Shown here one piece after another: positions 36,000-45,867 of a stretch of DNA of 64,000 nt; position 1 is the stretch's first letter, and every line of letters starts with the position of its first letter. The notes beneath the pieces are model-generated. The model had not been told where the DNA came from. It ran no database searches and saw only the letters and a program-made list of their open reading frames with translations. A program made the translations under genes and the position numbers. This DNA comes from WTFY01 sp965220875 (GTDB lineage Bacteria > Pseudomonadota > Gammaproteobacteria > UBA4575). The stretch spans positions 1,798,001 to 1,862,000 of the forward strand of contig OZ244849.1 in the NCBI GenBank assembly GCA_965220875.1, read 5' to 3'.

Positions 36000-37058
36000 A
36001 TGACAGATATCAGGAAACTTATAGCATCTAGAGTCAAAGATGCGTACGAAAAAGGTTGTGCACTAAAGATACATGCTGGCAACACGAAAGACTTCTATGG
36101 AAGGAATATCAAGGGCCTTCCTCTGTCTCTATCAGAACATACTGGAATTGTTGAGTATGAGCCTTCCGAACTTTACATCACTGCTCGTAGCGGAACACCT
36201 TTGAAGGAAATCGAGCAAGTCATCGAAAAGGAAAACCAGATACTACCGTGTGAACCTCCCCATTTTGGTACTGCTGCAACCGTAGGAGGAATGGTTGCAG
36301 CAGGACTGTCTGGTCCAAGACGGGTGAGTTCCGGTGCAATACGGGACTGTATTCTTGGAGTTGAGATTATCAATGGAAAAGGTGAGTACCTGCAATTTGG
36401 CGGGAAGGTAATGAAAAATGTTGCCGGTTACGATGTATCTCGTCTGATGTGTGGAGCCCTAGGCACTTTGGGAATACTGATGTCTGTCACACTGCGTCTG
36501 CTGCCGAAGCCAGTGTCAGAACAAACATTATTATTCCCATTGAACACTCCTGAGGCTATACAAAAGATGAATTCCTGGGCACGAACACCCATGCCGATAA
36601 CTGGCACTTTTCATGACGGCAAGAATCTGTATATCCGTCTAGCAGGCTCACGATCAACAATTGAGAAATGTGCTGAGATTATAGGAGGTGACTTGGTTGA
36701 CCGGAGTTATACTTTCTGGACAGATATCAAAGAACAGGCCACTGATTTTTTCATGACAGATAAGCCAATTTGGAGAATCCAGGTCCCACCAAACACTACA
36801 CCACTCAAAATTTCTGGAAGTTCTTCGTTAGAATGGAATGGAGCTTTGCGCTGGTATGTATCAGAGACAGAAGCTTCAGAAATCCGACGCATCACTGAAC
36901 AGGCTGGAGGACATGCATGCCTCTTTAGAAGGCGATCTGAAACAGAGGACATCTTTCATCCATTGTCACCAAATCTGCTGGAAATTCACCGCAGACTCAA
37001 ACGAGCATTTGATCCGAACAGCATACTGAACCCAGGCAAAATTTATCGTGAGTTCTAA
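36000..37058 (+). CDS. glcE: Glycolate oxidase subunit GlcE
   Basis: A 352-residue FAD-binding subunit. It keeps FAD-domain features (PHFGTAATVGGMVAAGLSGP, GGKVMKNVAGYDVSRLMCGA, GTLGILMSVTLRLLP) and is shorter than GlcD, as usual. It is placed between glcD and glcF with 13 and 5 bp spacers, indicating one transcript. Confidence 0.95.
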   Translation: MTDIRKLIASRVKDAYEKGCALKIHAGNTKDFYGRNIKGLPLSLSEHTGIVEYEPSELYITARSGTPLKEIEQVIEKENQILPCEPPHFGTAATVGGMVAAGLSGPRRVSSGAIRDCILGVEIINGKGEYLQFGGKVMKNVAGYDVSRLMCGALGTLGILMSVTLRLLPKPVSEQTLLFPLNTPEAIQKMNSWARTPMPITGTFHDGKNLYIRLAGSRSTIEKCAEIIGGDLVDRSYTFWTDIKEQATDFFMTDKPIWRIQVPPNTTPLKISGSSSLEWNGALRWYVSETEASEIRRITEQAGGHACLFRRRSETEDIFHPLSPNLLEIHRRLKRAFDPNSILNPGKIYREF

Positions 37059-37063
37059 ATTCA

Positions 37064-38260
37064 ATGAGAACGACATTACCTGCTGAACTTTTGCAAACAA
37101 CGGATGGGAAACAGCTCGATGAGATTCTTCGCAAATGTGTGCACTGTGGTTTTTGCAATGCTACCTGCCCAACTTACCAATTAACTGGTGATGAACTAGA
37201 TGGACCGCGGGGAAGAATTTATTTGATCAAAAATTATTTTGAAAGTTCATGCGAGAAAAATACCGCAAGGAAACATTTGGATAGATGTTTAACCTGCCTG
37301 TCCTGCGAAACTACCTGCCCGTCAAATGTCAGGTATGGTGACTTACTTGATATAGGCAGAAAGCATATCTGCGACAGCTCCGGGCGCCCAATTTTCAACA
37401 AGATCAAACGCTATACGATAGCCAGTGTTTTTTCAAAACCCCGCAGTAGTGCAGTAATTTTTGCCCTAGCACGATTTTTTAAACCATTACTACCTGAAAA
37501 GCTCGCAAAAAAAATCCCTCAAGACACTGGGGCGATTAAAACCAATGCAGTCGTAACAGGTTCACGAAAGATGCTGACTATCCGAGGGTGTGTTCAATTT
37601 TCAACTGCACCACAGATCAATGCAGCTGCAGCACAGGTATTGGGAGACGCAGACATTCAACTTGACGAAACCGAAAGCGATTGCTGTGGGGCTCTTGCTT
37701 TTCATCTAACAGAAATTGAAAGTGCACACAAGATAATCCGCAAAAACATTGACGATTGGTATCAGAAGCTAAAAAACGAGCATGAATTTTTGATCATGGC
37801 ATCGAGCGGATGCAGCAGTTTTGTAAAGAAGTACGGCGCGATAATGCGGCCTGACCCTCAGTATGCACAGCGTGCGGAATTTATCGCCAAAAACTGTAGG
37901 GACTTATCAGAGATATGCACTGATTTACACATAAAACCTGCCCTTCGCAAACGTGCTATAGCCTTTCACAACCCTTGCACCTTACAGCACGACCAGCAGA
38001 TTACCGGCACAGTTGAAGCGACCATTCAAAAAGCAGGGTATACGTTTGTCCCAGTAAGTAACAGGCACCTGTGCTGTGGCTCAGCTGGCAGTTATTCTTT
38101 GTTAGAAACTAAATTGTCACATCAACTGCTTACAAACAAGATTCATGATCTTACAAAGGCTAAACCAGACATGATTGCCACTGCTAATATTGGCTGCCTT
38201 ATGCATCTCCAATCTGGAACAGATATACCCGTCAAACACTGGATAGAGTTGCTTGTGTAG
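37064..38260 (+). CDS. glcF: Glycolate oxidase iron-sulfur subunit GlcF
   Basis: A 398-residue electron-transfer subunit. Two 4Fe-4S motifs near residues 26-85 are CVHCGFCNATCP and CLTCLSCETTCP. Two CCG domains follow, with ESDCCGALAF and HLCCGSAGSYS, typical of heterodisulfide-reductase-like subunits. It passes electrons from GlcDE to the quinone pool. Malate synthase, glycolate permease and the GlcC regulator, often linked to glcDEF, are not adjacent. Confidence 0.95.
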   Translation: MRTTLPAELLQTTDGKQLDEILRKCVHCGFCNATCPTYQLTGDELDGPRGRIYLIKNYFESSCEKNTARKHLDRCLTCLSCETTCPSNVRYGDLLDIGRKHICDSSGRPIFNKIKRYTIASVFSKPRSSAVIFALARFFKPLLPEKLAKKIPQDTGAIKTNAVVTGSRKMLTIRGCVQFSTAPQINAAAAQVLGDADIQLDETESDCCGALAFHLTEIESAHKIIRKNIDDWYQKLKNEHEFLIMASSGCSSFVKKYGAIMRPDPQYAQRAEFIAKNCRDLSEICTDLHIKPALRKRAIAFHNPCTLQHDQQITGTVEATIQKAGYTFVPVSNRHLCCGSAGSYSLLETKLSHQLLTNKIHDLTKAKPDMIATANIGCLMHLQSGTDIPVKHWIELLV

Positions 38261-38656
38261 CGGAGTTCAGGATAAGGCGTTTTTCACGCCAGCTACCAGG
38301 GATTGAAATCAAGTGTCAATTGATTTTACCAAACTCAATCTTCACTAGCATAGGTGAACTGTACGTTTCCAGCATCGTTATATTTTTGGAGAAACCCGGG
38401 CTCCTGAGATAAGCGTTTCGTAAGACGGAATACCTATACTTAGGGCTTGAGAAATCGGTGCAAGGCTTTGCCAGTCAGCGAGTTTTAAAATTTTTCTGCT
38501 GCTGTGCCTTGGCCAAGTTGTGTTACCCAAATGCCTCTAAAGTCCACAAAACTTGTTCAAGTTTGTACTTTGTTCAGCTCAACTTATTCTATTTGCTAGT
38601 TGACTCTTCGCTATCTTGCACCGATAACGATGACAGAAAGCTTAAGCAGAAATTGG
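38261..38656. other. Spacer after glcF without gene
   Basis: A 396-bp stretch between the convergent glcF and the 97-residue hypothetical gene. A short GGCG...CGCC hairpin with a T-rich loop lies about 15 bp after the glcF stop and may be a weak terminator. No gene or recognisable relic was found. Confidence 0.4.
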
Positions 38657-38950
38657 TCAGTGATCATCAGGCTTCCAAATTCCAAATGCCTCCCCTTGCG
38701 GGCGCATTGTATTCTCTCTTTGCCGAATTACATCTTCATAGACGTATTTCGTGAAAGCAACTAGCTCATTCATAACTTCATTTTTTTCTCCTGAAGGGAG
38801 ATTATGATTGCCCACGATAAAACCCAATATTGCTGCCAAGTATTGGCCTGCCATCAGAGGATTCACAGCGCGTTCATCAGCATCTACAAGTACCCCTTGA
38901 ATGTTTTCTATTAGCTCCCTTGAAAGTTTTAGTTGGTCCATATCTGACAT
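38657..38950 (-). CDS. Conserved-looking hypothetical protein
   Basis: A 97-residue soluble, helical protein I do not recognise. The segment NPLMAGQYLAAILGFIVGNHNLPSGEKNEVMNEL (read in parts) looks like a structured helical domain, and the end is MRPQGEAFGIWKPDDH. It lies 13 bp after the rarA stop on the same strand, so it is probably co-transcribed with rarA. Possibly a small lineage-specific partner; the role is unknown. Confidence 0.6.
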   Translation of the reverse strand: MSDMDQLKLSRELIENIQGVLVDADERAVNPLMAGQYLAAILGFIVGNHNLPSGEKNEVMNELVAFTKYVYEDVIRQRENTMRPQGEAFGIWKPDDH

Positions 38951-38963
38951 CCCTCATTTATAC

Positions 38964-40313
38964 TCAGCTTTGATTTTGGGTTTTCTTGCGAAGATTATCC
39001 ATATGAGCCTTGATTTTAATCTCCAAGCCACGCTCTACAGGATCATAGTAGTGCGCCCCCTTCAGCGTTTCAGGGAAATAGCATTCATCACAGGCAAATG
39101 CGTCCGGCTCATGATGAGCGTAACGGTATCCCTTACCATAACCAAGGTCTTTCATTAATTTCGTAGGTGCATTTCGCAAATGCATCGGTACTTCCAAGCT
39201 CCCATGGGTTTTTGCATCGCCCATAGCCAAATTATATGCACGATATACGGCGTTGCTTTTCGGTGTACAAGCCAGATAAACGATTGCTTGTGCTATAGCC
39301 AACTCGCCTTCAGGCGAGCCTAAGCGTTCATAGGTGTCCCACGCATTTATCGCAACTTGCAGGCCTCTGGGGTCTGCGTTTCCAATATCCTCAGCAGCTA
39401 TGCGCAGCACGCGACGGGCTATGTACAGCGGGTCACATCCTCCATCAATCATCCGGCAAAACCAGTATAGTGATGCGTCCGGGTCAGACCCTCGTACTGA
39501 TTTATGCAAGGCAGAAATCTGATCAAAAAAATGTTCACCTCGTTTATCGAAGTATCTAGTCCCCTGCAAGGTGACTTCCTTGGCTATCTCTCGATCAATG
39601 GTATTTCTCCCTGTGTTCTCACCCAGCCAATCTGCCGCGATTTCTAAAAAATTCAGTGCCCTACGAGTATCCCCATCAGCGGCTGATGCAAGTATTTGCC
39701 TGGCTTCGTCTTCAATCTCCAAGCATTTCTTGCCAAAGCCAAACTTTTCATCGCTCAATGCCCGATCAATACATCGTGAAACTTCCTCTTCGGTAAGCCG
39801 TTTCAATACATAAATACGCGCACGTGATAGTAGCGCATTGTTTAATTCGAATGAGGGATTTTCTGTGGTAGCTCCAATAAAATAGATTGTTCCATCTTCA
39901 ATGTGGGGCAAAAATGCATCCTGTTGAGCCTTGTTAAACCTATGAACCTCATCGACAAACAACACTGTTGATGAGGAATTGTGCTGACTATGATACTTAG
40001 CCTGCTCTATTGCCTTTCGGATTTCCCCAACTCCTGCCAACACGGCTGAAATTGAAATAAACTGGGCTTGAGAATTGTCCGAAATTATGCGCGCTAATGT
40101 CGTCTTCCCCGTACCAGGTGGCCCCCAGAAGACCATGGAATGCAAAGCGCCTTGCTCAATAGCCTGCCGAAGAGGCTTACCGCGCGCTAATATGTGCGTC
40201 TGACCGACAAAATTCTCCAGAGTGGCAGGCCGCATACGGTCTGCAAGTGGGCGATAGGTGTCCTCGCTTTCAAACAAATCTGACGATGGATTAACATGTA
40301 GCCTTGAAGCCAT
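38964..40313 (-). CDS. rarA: Replication-associated recombination protein RarA
   Basis: A 449-residue AAA+ ATPase acting at stalled replication forks. Walker A is WGPPGTGKTTLAR, Walker B is VLFVDEVHRFNK, sensor 1 is FIGATTENPSFELN, and the C-terminal MgsA tetramerisation domain includes RMIDGGCDPLYIARR and DLGYGKGYRYAHHEPDAF. The length is normal. It lies downstream of lolA and ftsK on the same strand. Confidence 0.97.
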   Translation of the reverse strand: MASRLHVNPSSDLFESEDTYRPLADRMRPATLENFVGQTHILARGKPLRQAIEQGALHSMVFWGPPGTGKTTLARIISDNSQAQFISISAVLAGVGEIRKAIEQAKYHSQHNSSSTVLFVDEVHRFNKAQQDAFLPHIEDGTIYFIGATTENPSFELNNALLSRARIYVLKRLTEEEVSRCIDRALSDEKFGFGKKCLEIEDEARQILASAADGDTRRALNFLEIAADWLGENTGRNTIDREIAKEVTLQGTRYFDKRGEHFFDQISALHKSVRGSDPDASLYWFCRMIDGGCDPLYIARRVLRIAAEDIGNADPRGLQVAINAWDTYERLGSPEGELAIAQAIVYLACTPKSNAVYRAYNLAMGDAKTHGSLEVPMHLRNAPTKLMKDLGYGKGYRYAHHEPDAFACDECYFPETLKGAHYYDPVERGLEIKIKAHMDNLRKKTQNQS

Positions 40314-40418
40314 TGGGTTGTCCGTGTTTTACGAGTTTAATTTTGAATGCAGGTTTATTGAATGGAATGAGCAGAACATTGCAGCGTGGCCTGATTCTTC
40401 TAATTGAAACCCATGAGA

Positions 40419-41045
40419 TTATTCGGAGTAGCCGACAACATCTACACCACTGGGAGCCTTAAAGTCAAAATACCCCTCGGGGAACCTTACATTAACGACC
40501 ATGTGCGTAAATTCAATGGCGGTTTTCTGTGAAAAATTGTCATATAGTTCCATACTTCGAATACCGAGTTCATCAAAACCTATCCGCACTCGATTAAATT
40601 CAGTATCTTGGATAAGCGGAATCAGTTCCAACTGACTGAATTCCTGTTTGTCAGACATTACCAAAATTTTAAAATCCTCATGTAGTCCACGAGGATTTGT
40701 AAGCAGCATGATGGGTACACTGCCTAGTGCTTGAGTAATTGGCCTGGCATATGCTTGTGCTAACTCTGGGTCATACACCCAAAAAAACTCTCCATCTGCA
40801 AGAATCAGCTGTCCGTGTGGCTGCTCATACTGCCAACGGAATTCACCAGGCCTGTTCAGGGCTATGGTTCCCTTCGATTCCTGTACCAGCCTATTGTTTT
40901 CATCCCAAACAGTTTGTGAAAAATTTGCCTGAAACGAATCAATTTCTGTGAGAAATTTGTTAAGACGGTTAATCGCTTCACTACCAATGCAGGTGGCGGA
41001 AAAAAAGAGAAGAACGCAGCTTAAGATAATCTTGCAAGATTTCAC
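40419..41045 (-). CDS. lolA: Outer-membrane lipoprotein carrier LolA
   Basis: A periplasmic chaperone, about 208 residues, that carries lipoproteins from LolCDE to LolB. A signal peptide is visible (KSCKIILSCVLLFFSATCIGSEA), followed by FQANFSQTVWDENNRLVQESKG and FRWQYEQPHGQLILADG, the typical LolA start. I prefer the GTG at 41045 because it gives a clean signal peptide and has a weak AAGAGA Shine-Dalgarno; an ATG at 41069 (MACHQETPVK) would add eight residues. It sits 92 bp after ftsK, in the standard order. Confidence 0.93.
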   Translation of the reverse strand: MKSCKIILSCVLLFFSATCIGSEAINRLNKFLTEIDSFQANFSQTVWDENNRLVQESKGTIALNRPGEFRWQYEQPHGQLILADGEFFWVYDPELAQAYARPITQALGSVPIMLLTNPRGLHEDFKILVMSDKQEFSQLELIPLIQDTEFNRVRIGFDELGIRSMELYDNFSQKTAIEFTHMVVNVRFPEGYFDFKAPSGVDVVGYSE

Positions 41046-41137
41046 AGGCGTCTCTTGATGACAAGCCATGTGACAAATAAACTTTTGTCAATTTGCATCA
41101 CAGTATTGCAATTCCTGATATCAATTCGTGCACTTGG

Positions 41138-43411
41138 TTAAGGAGGAGGACTAATCACTTCACGACTGCCATTCGCCAACACCGCGCTGACAATGCCACT
41201 ATTTTCCATTTCTTCAATAAGACGCGCAGCACGGTTGTATCCTATCTTCAGCCTCCTTTGTAAATAGGAGATAGAAGCCTTTCTAGACTCGACAACGATT
41301 GCGATGGCATCATCATAAAGTGGATCAAGCTCGTCTTCTCTACTATCAAGTGGCTCCAGCCCTGGAATCGTGCCCTTACCTCCTTCAGGATCCTGAGTTA
41401 CCTCGTCCAAATAGGCAGGGCTCCCCTTTTGTTTCAGAAAGGCTACGACCTTATGCACATCCTCATCTGAAACAAACGCGCCATGAATACGTTCTGGCAA
41501 AGAGATTCCTGGTGGCAGGTAGAGCATATCACCATGTCCCAACAGCTGTTCTGCTCCAGACTGATCCAGGATAGTACGTGAATCAATTTTGGATGAAACT
41601 TGGAATGCGATTCTTGAAGGTATGTTCGCCTTGATCAGCCCTGTGATTACATCAACCGAAGGTCTTTGGGTCGCCAACACAAGATGGATCCCTGCAGCCC
41701 TCGCTTTTTGCGCAATTCTAGCAATGAGCTCTTCAACTTTCTTGCCAACCACCATCATCATATCAGCAAGCTCGTCGACAATAATTACTATACTGGGCAA
41801 CAGCTTAAGCTCTGCATTCACAGCGCCACCCGACTCATTATCCAACTGTTGGCTCGCCAAAGGATCCAGCATAGGTTCCCCTCGATCGATAGCTTGCTTC
41901 ACTTTTGTATTAAAGCCATTGATACTGCGCACACCCAGTACAGACATCAGGTTGTAACGACGCTCCATTTCAGCCACACACCACCGTAAAGCATTGGATG
42001 CTTCACGCAAATCAGTCACTACCGGAGCAAGCAAATGTGGAATTCCATCATATACTGCGAACTCAAGAATCTTAGGGTCTATTAAAATGAGACGCACCTG
42101 CTGCGGTGTCGCCTTGTATAAAATACTTAACAGCATTGCATTCAATGCAACAGATTTTCCTGAACCGGTAGTTCCAGCCACCAGTAAATGTGGCATTTTT
42201 ACCAAATCTACCACTACAGGATGACCACTGATATCCTTACCTAGCCCAAGGGTGAGGGGCGACGTGGAAGCGTCATAAACTTCGGACTGGAGTATGTCAC
42301 TCAGAATTACAAGCTCCCTGTGTTCATTTGGAATCTCGAGTCCTACATGTGACTTTCCAGGAATAACTTCAACAATACGGACACTGACTACTGAAAGTGC
42401 ACGTGCTAAATCCTTGGCCAAATTAGAAACCTTGCTTACTTTGATGCCTGCTGCAAGTTGCAATTCAAAACGAGTAACTACTGGTCCAGGATGGACCTCT
42501 ACTACTTCAGCATCCACCCCAAAATCCAACAGCTTCACCTCCAGCTGACGTGACATTGCTTCTAGAACATCACTTGAGTATCCCCCTGATCTTTCCACTC
42601 CACTGTCCAGCATAGATGTAGGAGGCAAACCTGTCTCAATAGTCTCGAACAGTAAAATTTGACGTTCTTGTTCGACACGCTTACTTGTCTCGATTGCTTC
42701 AACGATAGGCTCAACCCGCGGAGTCGATTTCCCAATCTTGGTATTTTTCTCCCTAACCTTCTTTTTTCGCACAGATTTTACCCGCATGCTAAAGCGCTTC
42801 TCTTTTGGCAAACTCACTAGCTTCCATAACCAAGCACTCAATAACAGGATGTACTTTCCAGTAATATCAACGAGCCATAGCCACGTAAAATGGGAAAAGA
42901 CGGTAATACCAGCAAAGAACAGTGCCAACAGCAGCAATGTTGCACCTACAAAGCTAAAGACAGAGAGAAAGCTGCTGCCAACTAGGCTACCCAGGATGCC
43001 ACCCGCCGTAGCTTGCAGAGAACCAGAATGGAAGTGTAGCGTTGATATTCCGCATCCAGCAGCCAGGGTGATCAGAAACCCGGCCCATCTCAGGCCAATT
43101 GTCCGGTAACTCAACGTGCTAGACCCGCCACTGTATAGTAGCCAGCCACTGTAAATCACCATGAGTGGGGCCAAATAGGCTAAATAACCAAATAAAAAGA
43201 AAAAGAGATCAGCAAACCAGGCTCCAGCCTTACCGCCCAGATTACTTACATCCTGACCGTTGTCTGCTTGAAACCAACTGGGGTCTGCACGTTCATACGT
43301 GAAAAGCGCAAGCATCAAATATGCCCCTAACGCGGTCAGTATCAGCAATACACTTTCGCGCAGCCCTCTAGGCAGTACAAGCTGTGAATCTGATCTTGCC
43401 TGTTTTTTCAA
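41138..43411 (-). CDS. ftsK: DNA translocase FtsK
   Basis: A 757-residue septum-anchored DNA pump. Four to five membrane segments cover about residues 15-190, a short linker follows, then the motor with Walker A AGTTGSGKSVALN and Walker B IVIIVDELADMMM, and the C-terminal gamma domain (RKASISYLQRRLKIGYNRAARLIEEM read in part) that reads KOPS/XerD. The linker is short, as in SpoIIIE-like forms, rather than the long E. coli linker. I start it at the TTG at 43411 because a GGAGA Shine-Dalgarno lies 7 nt upstream; another TTG at 43438 has none. Confidence 0.95.
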   Translation of the reverse strand: MKKQARSDSQLVLPRGLRESVLLILTALGAYLMLALFTYERADPSWFQADNGQDVSNLGGKAGAWFADLFFFLFGYLAYLAPLMVIYSGWLLYSGGSSTLSYRTIGLRWAGFLITLAAGCGISTLHFHSGSLQATAGGILGSLVGSSFLSVFSFVGATLLLLALFFAGITVFSHFTWLWLVDITGKYILLLSAWLWKLVSLPKEKRFSMRVKSVRKKKVREKNTKIGKSTPRVEPIVEAIETSKRVEQERQILLFETIETGLPPTSMLDSGVERSGGYSSDVLEAMSRQLEVKLLDFGVDAEVVEVHPGPVVTRFELQLAAGIKVSKVSNLAKDLARALSVVSVRIVEVIPGKSHVGLEIPNEHRELVILSDILQSEVYDASTSPLTLGLGKDISGHPVVVDLVKMPHLLVAGTTGSGKSVALNAMLLSILYKATPQQVRLILIDPKILEFAVYDGIPHLLAPVVTDLREASNALRWCVAEMERRYNLMSVLGVRSINGFNTKVKQAIDRGEPMLDPLASQQLDNESGGAVNAELKLLPSIVIIVDELADMMMVVGKKVEELIARIAQKARAAGIHLVLATQRPSVDVITGLIKANIPSRIAFQVSSKIDSRTILDQSGAEQLLGHGDMLYLPPGISLPERIHGAFVSDEDVHKVVAFLKQKGSPAYLDEVTQDPEGGKGTIPGLEPLDSREDELDPLYDDAIAIVVESRKASISYLQRRLKIGYNRAARLIEEMENSGIVSAVLANGSREVISPPP

Positions 43412-43681
43412 AACAGTTTCTCCATTTACCAGTATCAATACTTAAAAATATTATTTAAATATTTGAATAATAAAACGATTACACCGCATGCCCGCTTTTT
43501 TAAAATCGTTTTAAAACTCCAGATCAGGTTTATATTGTACAGCAATAGGTGATTTTCCCATGTACAATCTGGCACCATCTTCCTAGGCAAGTTTTACTGT
43601 CCAACAGATTCAGTATAGTAAAATAGCTGAGCATTTTCTTTTTCTACTTGCTCATCAAACAAATCATATAAAGGAAAATAT

Positions 43682-44641
43682 ATGTCCGATTCACCACATT
43701 TCCGGCTCCTCATATTGGGTTCCGGCCCTGCCGGTTATACAGCGGGAGTTTATGCCGCACGCGCAAACTTAAACCCGGTAATCATCACAGGTTTGGAACA
43801 AGGAGGCCAGCTCACTACAACCACAGATGTAGACAACTGGCCAGGTGATGTGGAGGGGTTGCAGGGCCCCGAGCTAATGGACCGTATGCTAAAGCATGTA
43901 GAACGATATCAAACTGAAGTTATTTTTGACCACATAAGGACAGCAAACCTGACTGAACGACCATTTTTGCTAACCGGAGATGCTCACACCTATACCTGCG
44001 ATGCTCTAATCATTGCTACCGGTGCCTCTGCCAAATATCTGGGGTTACCCTCCGAGCAACGCTATAAGGGAAGAGGAGTATCAGCCTGTGCTACGTGTGA
44101 CGGTTTTTTCTATAAAGGAAAAAGCGTAGCTGTTATCGGAGGTGGGAATACTGCAGTGGAAGAAGCACTTTATCTTTCCAATATCGCAAGTGAAGTTTTG
44201 CTTATTCACAGAAGGGATGCCCTTCGGAGCGAAAAAATTCTCCAGCAACAACTGTTTGAAAAGCAGAAAACCGGAAATGTCACCATCAAGTGGAATCATG
44301 TGCTTGATGAGGTACTGGGTGATGATTCGGGTGTTACAGGAATTCGAATTAAAAGTACAGTACAGGATTCTACGCAAAAGATTGATCTAAGCGGTGTATT
44401 TATTGCAGTGGGCCACACACCGAATACGGAAATCTTTAAGAACCAGCTCGACATGGAAGGGGGATACATCAAGGTGAGAAGCGGGCTGAATGGTGATGCT
44501 ACAGCAACAAATATACCTGGTATATTTGCTGCAGGAGATGTAATCGACCATGTTTACCGGCAGGCAGTTACCTCTGCTGGGTCGGGCTGCATGGCTGCGC
44601 TGGATGCTGAAAAATACCTCGATAGTCTTAGCCAAAACTAG
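43682..44641 (+). CDS. trxB: Thioredoxin reductase
   Basis: A 319-residue FAD and NADPH enzyme that reduces thioredoxin. The FAD site is GSGPAGYTAGVYAARANL, the redox site is CATCDGFF near residue 138, the NADPH motif is GGGNTAVEEALYL, and the C-terminal FAD motif is GIFAAGDVIDHVYRQAVTSAG. An AAAGGAAAA Shine-Dalgarno precedes the ATG. It is divergent from ftsK, as in Pseudomonas-like gammaproteobacteria. Confidence 0.97.
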   Translation: MSDSPHFRLLILGSGPAGYTAGVYAARANLNPVIITGLEQGGQLTTTTDVDNWPGDVEGLQGPELMDRMLKHVERYQTEVIFDHIRTANLTERPFLLTGDAHTYTCDALIIATGASAKYLGLPSEQRYKGRGVSACATCDGFFYKGKSVAVIGGGNTAVEEALYLSNIASEVLLIHRRDALRSEKILQQQLFEKQKTGNVTIKWNHVLDEVLGDDSGVTGIRIKSTVQDSTQKIDLSGVFIAVGHTPNTEIFKNQLDMEGGYIKVRSGLNGDATATNIPGIFAAGDVIDHVYRQAVTSAGSGCMAALDAEKYLDSLSQN

Positions 44642-44692
44642 CTGCGAGCTTGTCCACCATCTTGTTGGCTAGAACCCATCACCAGTCGAACA

Positions 44693-45862
44693 TTGAGTCT
44701 GTATAACTTCAGCTTTATCAGCTCACTCGATGCAGTCAATCATAACGATTGGAATAACCTGCTTCCAGATAAAAACCCTTTTCTTCGACACGAGTTTCTC
44801 GTTGCACTAGAACGTAATGATTGTGTAGGGGAAAAATTTGGCTGGTATCCACATCACTTGATTGTGCATGATGAAAGTAAGCGGATCATAGCTGCCAGTC
44901 CTATATACATAAAAACCAACTCTTATGGAGAATTCGTGTTTGACTGGTCTTGGGCATCAGCATACGAAAACTCAGCACTGAATTACTATCCTAAGCTTGT
45001 TACTGCAGTGCCTTACACACCTGTGACAGGGGCCCGCCTACTGATTGTGCCGAAATTCAGTACTGAGCAAAAAAACTGCGTAGCAGCAGCAATGACCAGT
45101 GCCATTGTCGAGGAAGCGAAAAGACTGGAAATGTCCAGCATGCATTGGCTATTTTTTCCTGAGCATGAGTGTGAACTTTATTTGCAAAGCAACCTTATTA
45201 TGCGGCTCGGATGCCAATACCACTGGCGCAATCAAAATTACGAATGTTTTGATCATTTTTTGGAAAGACTGATTTCCCGAAAAAGAAAAAAGATAAGACG
45301 TGAACGGCAAATCATCCAAGAACAAAACATCCACATTCGGCGTCTGCATGGCTCGGAAATGGATACTTCACTATGGCAACAGGTACACTCATTCTATGTT
45401 GATACTTTCTACCGCAAACGTAGCCCGCCTACTTTAAGCCTTGAATTCTTTTTAGAGCTAGGGGCTACACTTGGCTCAAGTATCCTGCTCATCCTCGCCT
45501 ACAGTGACAACCAGCTCATAGCCTGTGCAATAAACTTCAAAAGTGACAATACGCTTTACGGAAGATACTGGGGAAGTCTAAAAAAGTATAACAGCCTGCA
45601 TTACGAGGTATGTTATTACCAAGGAATTGAATACGCAATTGAGCATCGACTGAGCACATTTGAGCCAGGCGCCCAGGGAGAGTACAAGATCAGCCGGGGA
45701 TTTTTGCCAACAAAGACCTGGTCTGCACACTGGATTGCAGATTTGCGTTTCAGAAACGCCATCCAGGATTACTGCAAGCGCGAAACACAACTCATGCAAC
45801 AAGAGTGTAAACAACTCATGTCATTATCACCTTATCGCCACAGTCGAGAAATAAAACCATAA
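44693..45862 (+). CDS. GNAT-like peptidoglycan-biosynthesis family protein (DUF482/FemAB-like)
   Basis: A 389-residue protein of the group annotated as GNAT N-acetyltransferase or peptidogalycan biosynthesis protein. Features are NPFLRHEFLVALERNDCVGEKFGW near residue 26, RKRKKIRRERQII near residue 190, and FEPGAQGEYKISRGFLPTKTWSAHWI near residue 320 (read in parts). The start is a TTG at 44693 without a good Shine-Dalgarno. It lies between trxB and aat and is 5 bp ahead of aat. The substrate is unknown. Confidence 0.85.
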   Translation: MSLYNFSFISSLDAVNHNDWNNLLPDKNPFLRHEFLVALERNDCVGEKFGWYPHHLIVHDESKRIIAASPIYIKTNSYGEFVFDWSWASAYENSALNYYPKLVTAVPYTPVTGARLLIVPKFSTEQKNCVAAAMTSAIVEEAKRLEMSSMHWLFFPEHECELYLQSNLIMRLGCQYHWRNQNYECFDHFLERLISRKRKKIRRERQIIQEQNIHIRRLHGSEMDTSLWQQVHSFYVDTFYRKRSPPTLSLEFFLELGATLGSSILLILAYSDNQLIACAINFKSDNTLYGRYWGSLKKYNSLHYEVCYYQGIEYAIEHRLSTFEPGAQGEYKISRGFLPTKTWSAHWIADLRFRNAIQDYCKRETQLMQQECKQLMSLSPYRHSREIKP

Positions 45863-45867
45863 AAGAA

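Noticed and set aside
38458..38754. A 98-codon plus-strand frame after glcF
   Set aside because: It runs through the convincing minus-strand 97-residue gene, has an odd Cys/Leu-rich composition and starts without a Shine-Dalgarno.
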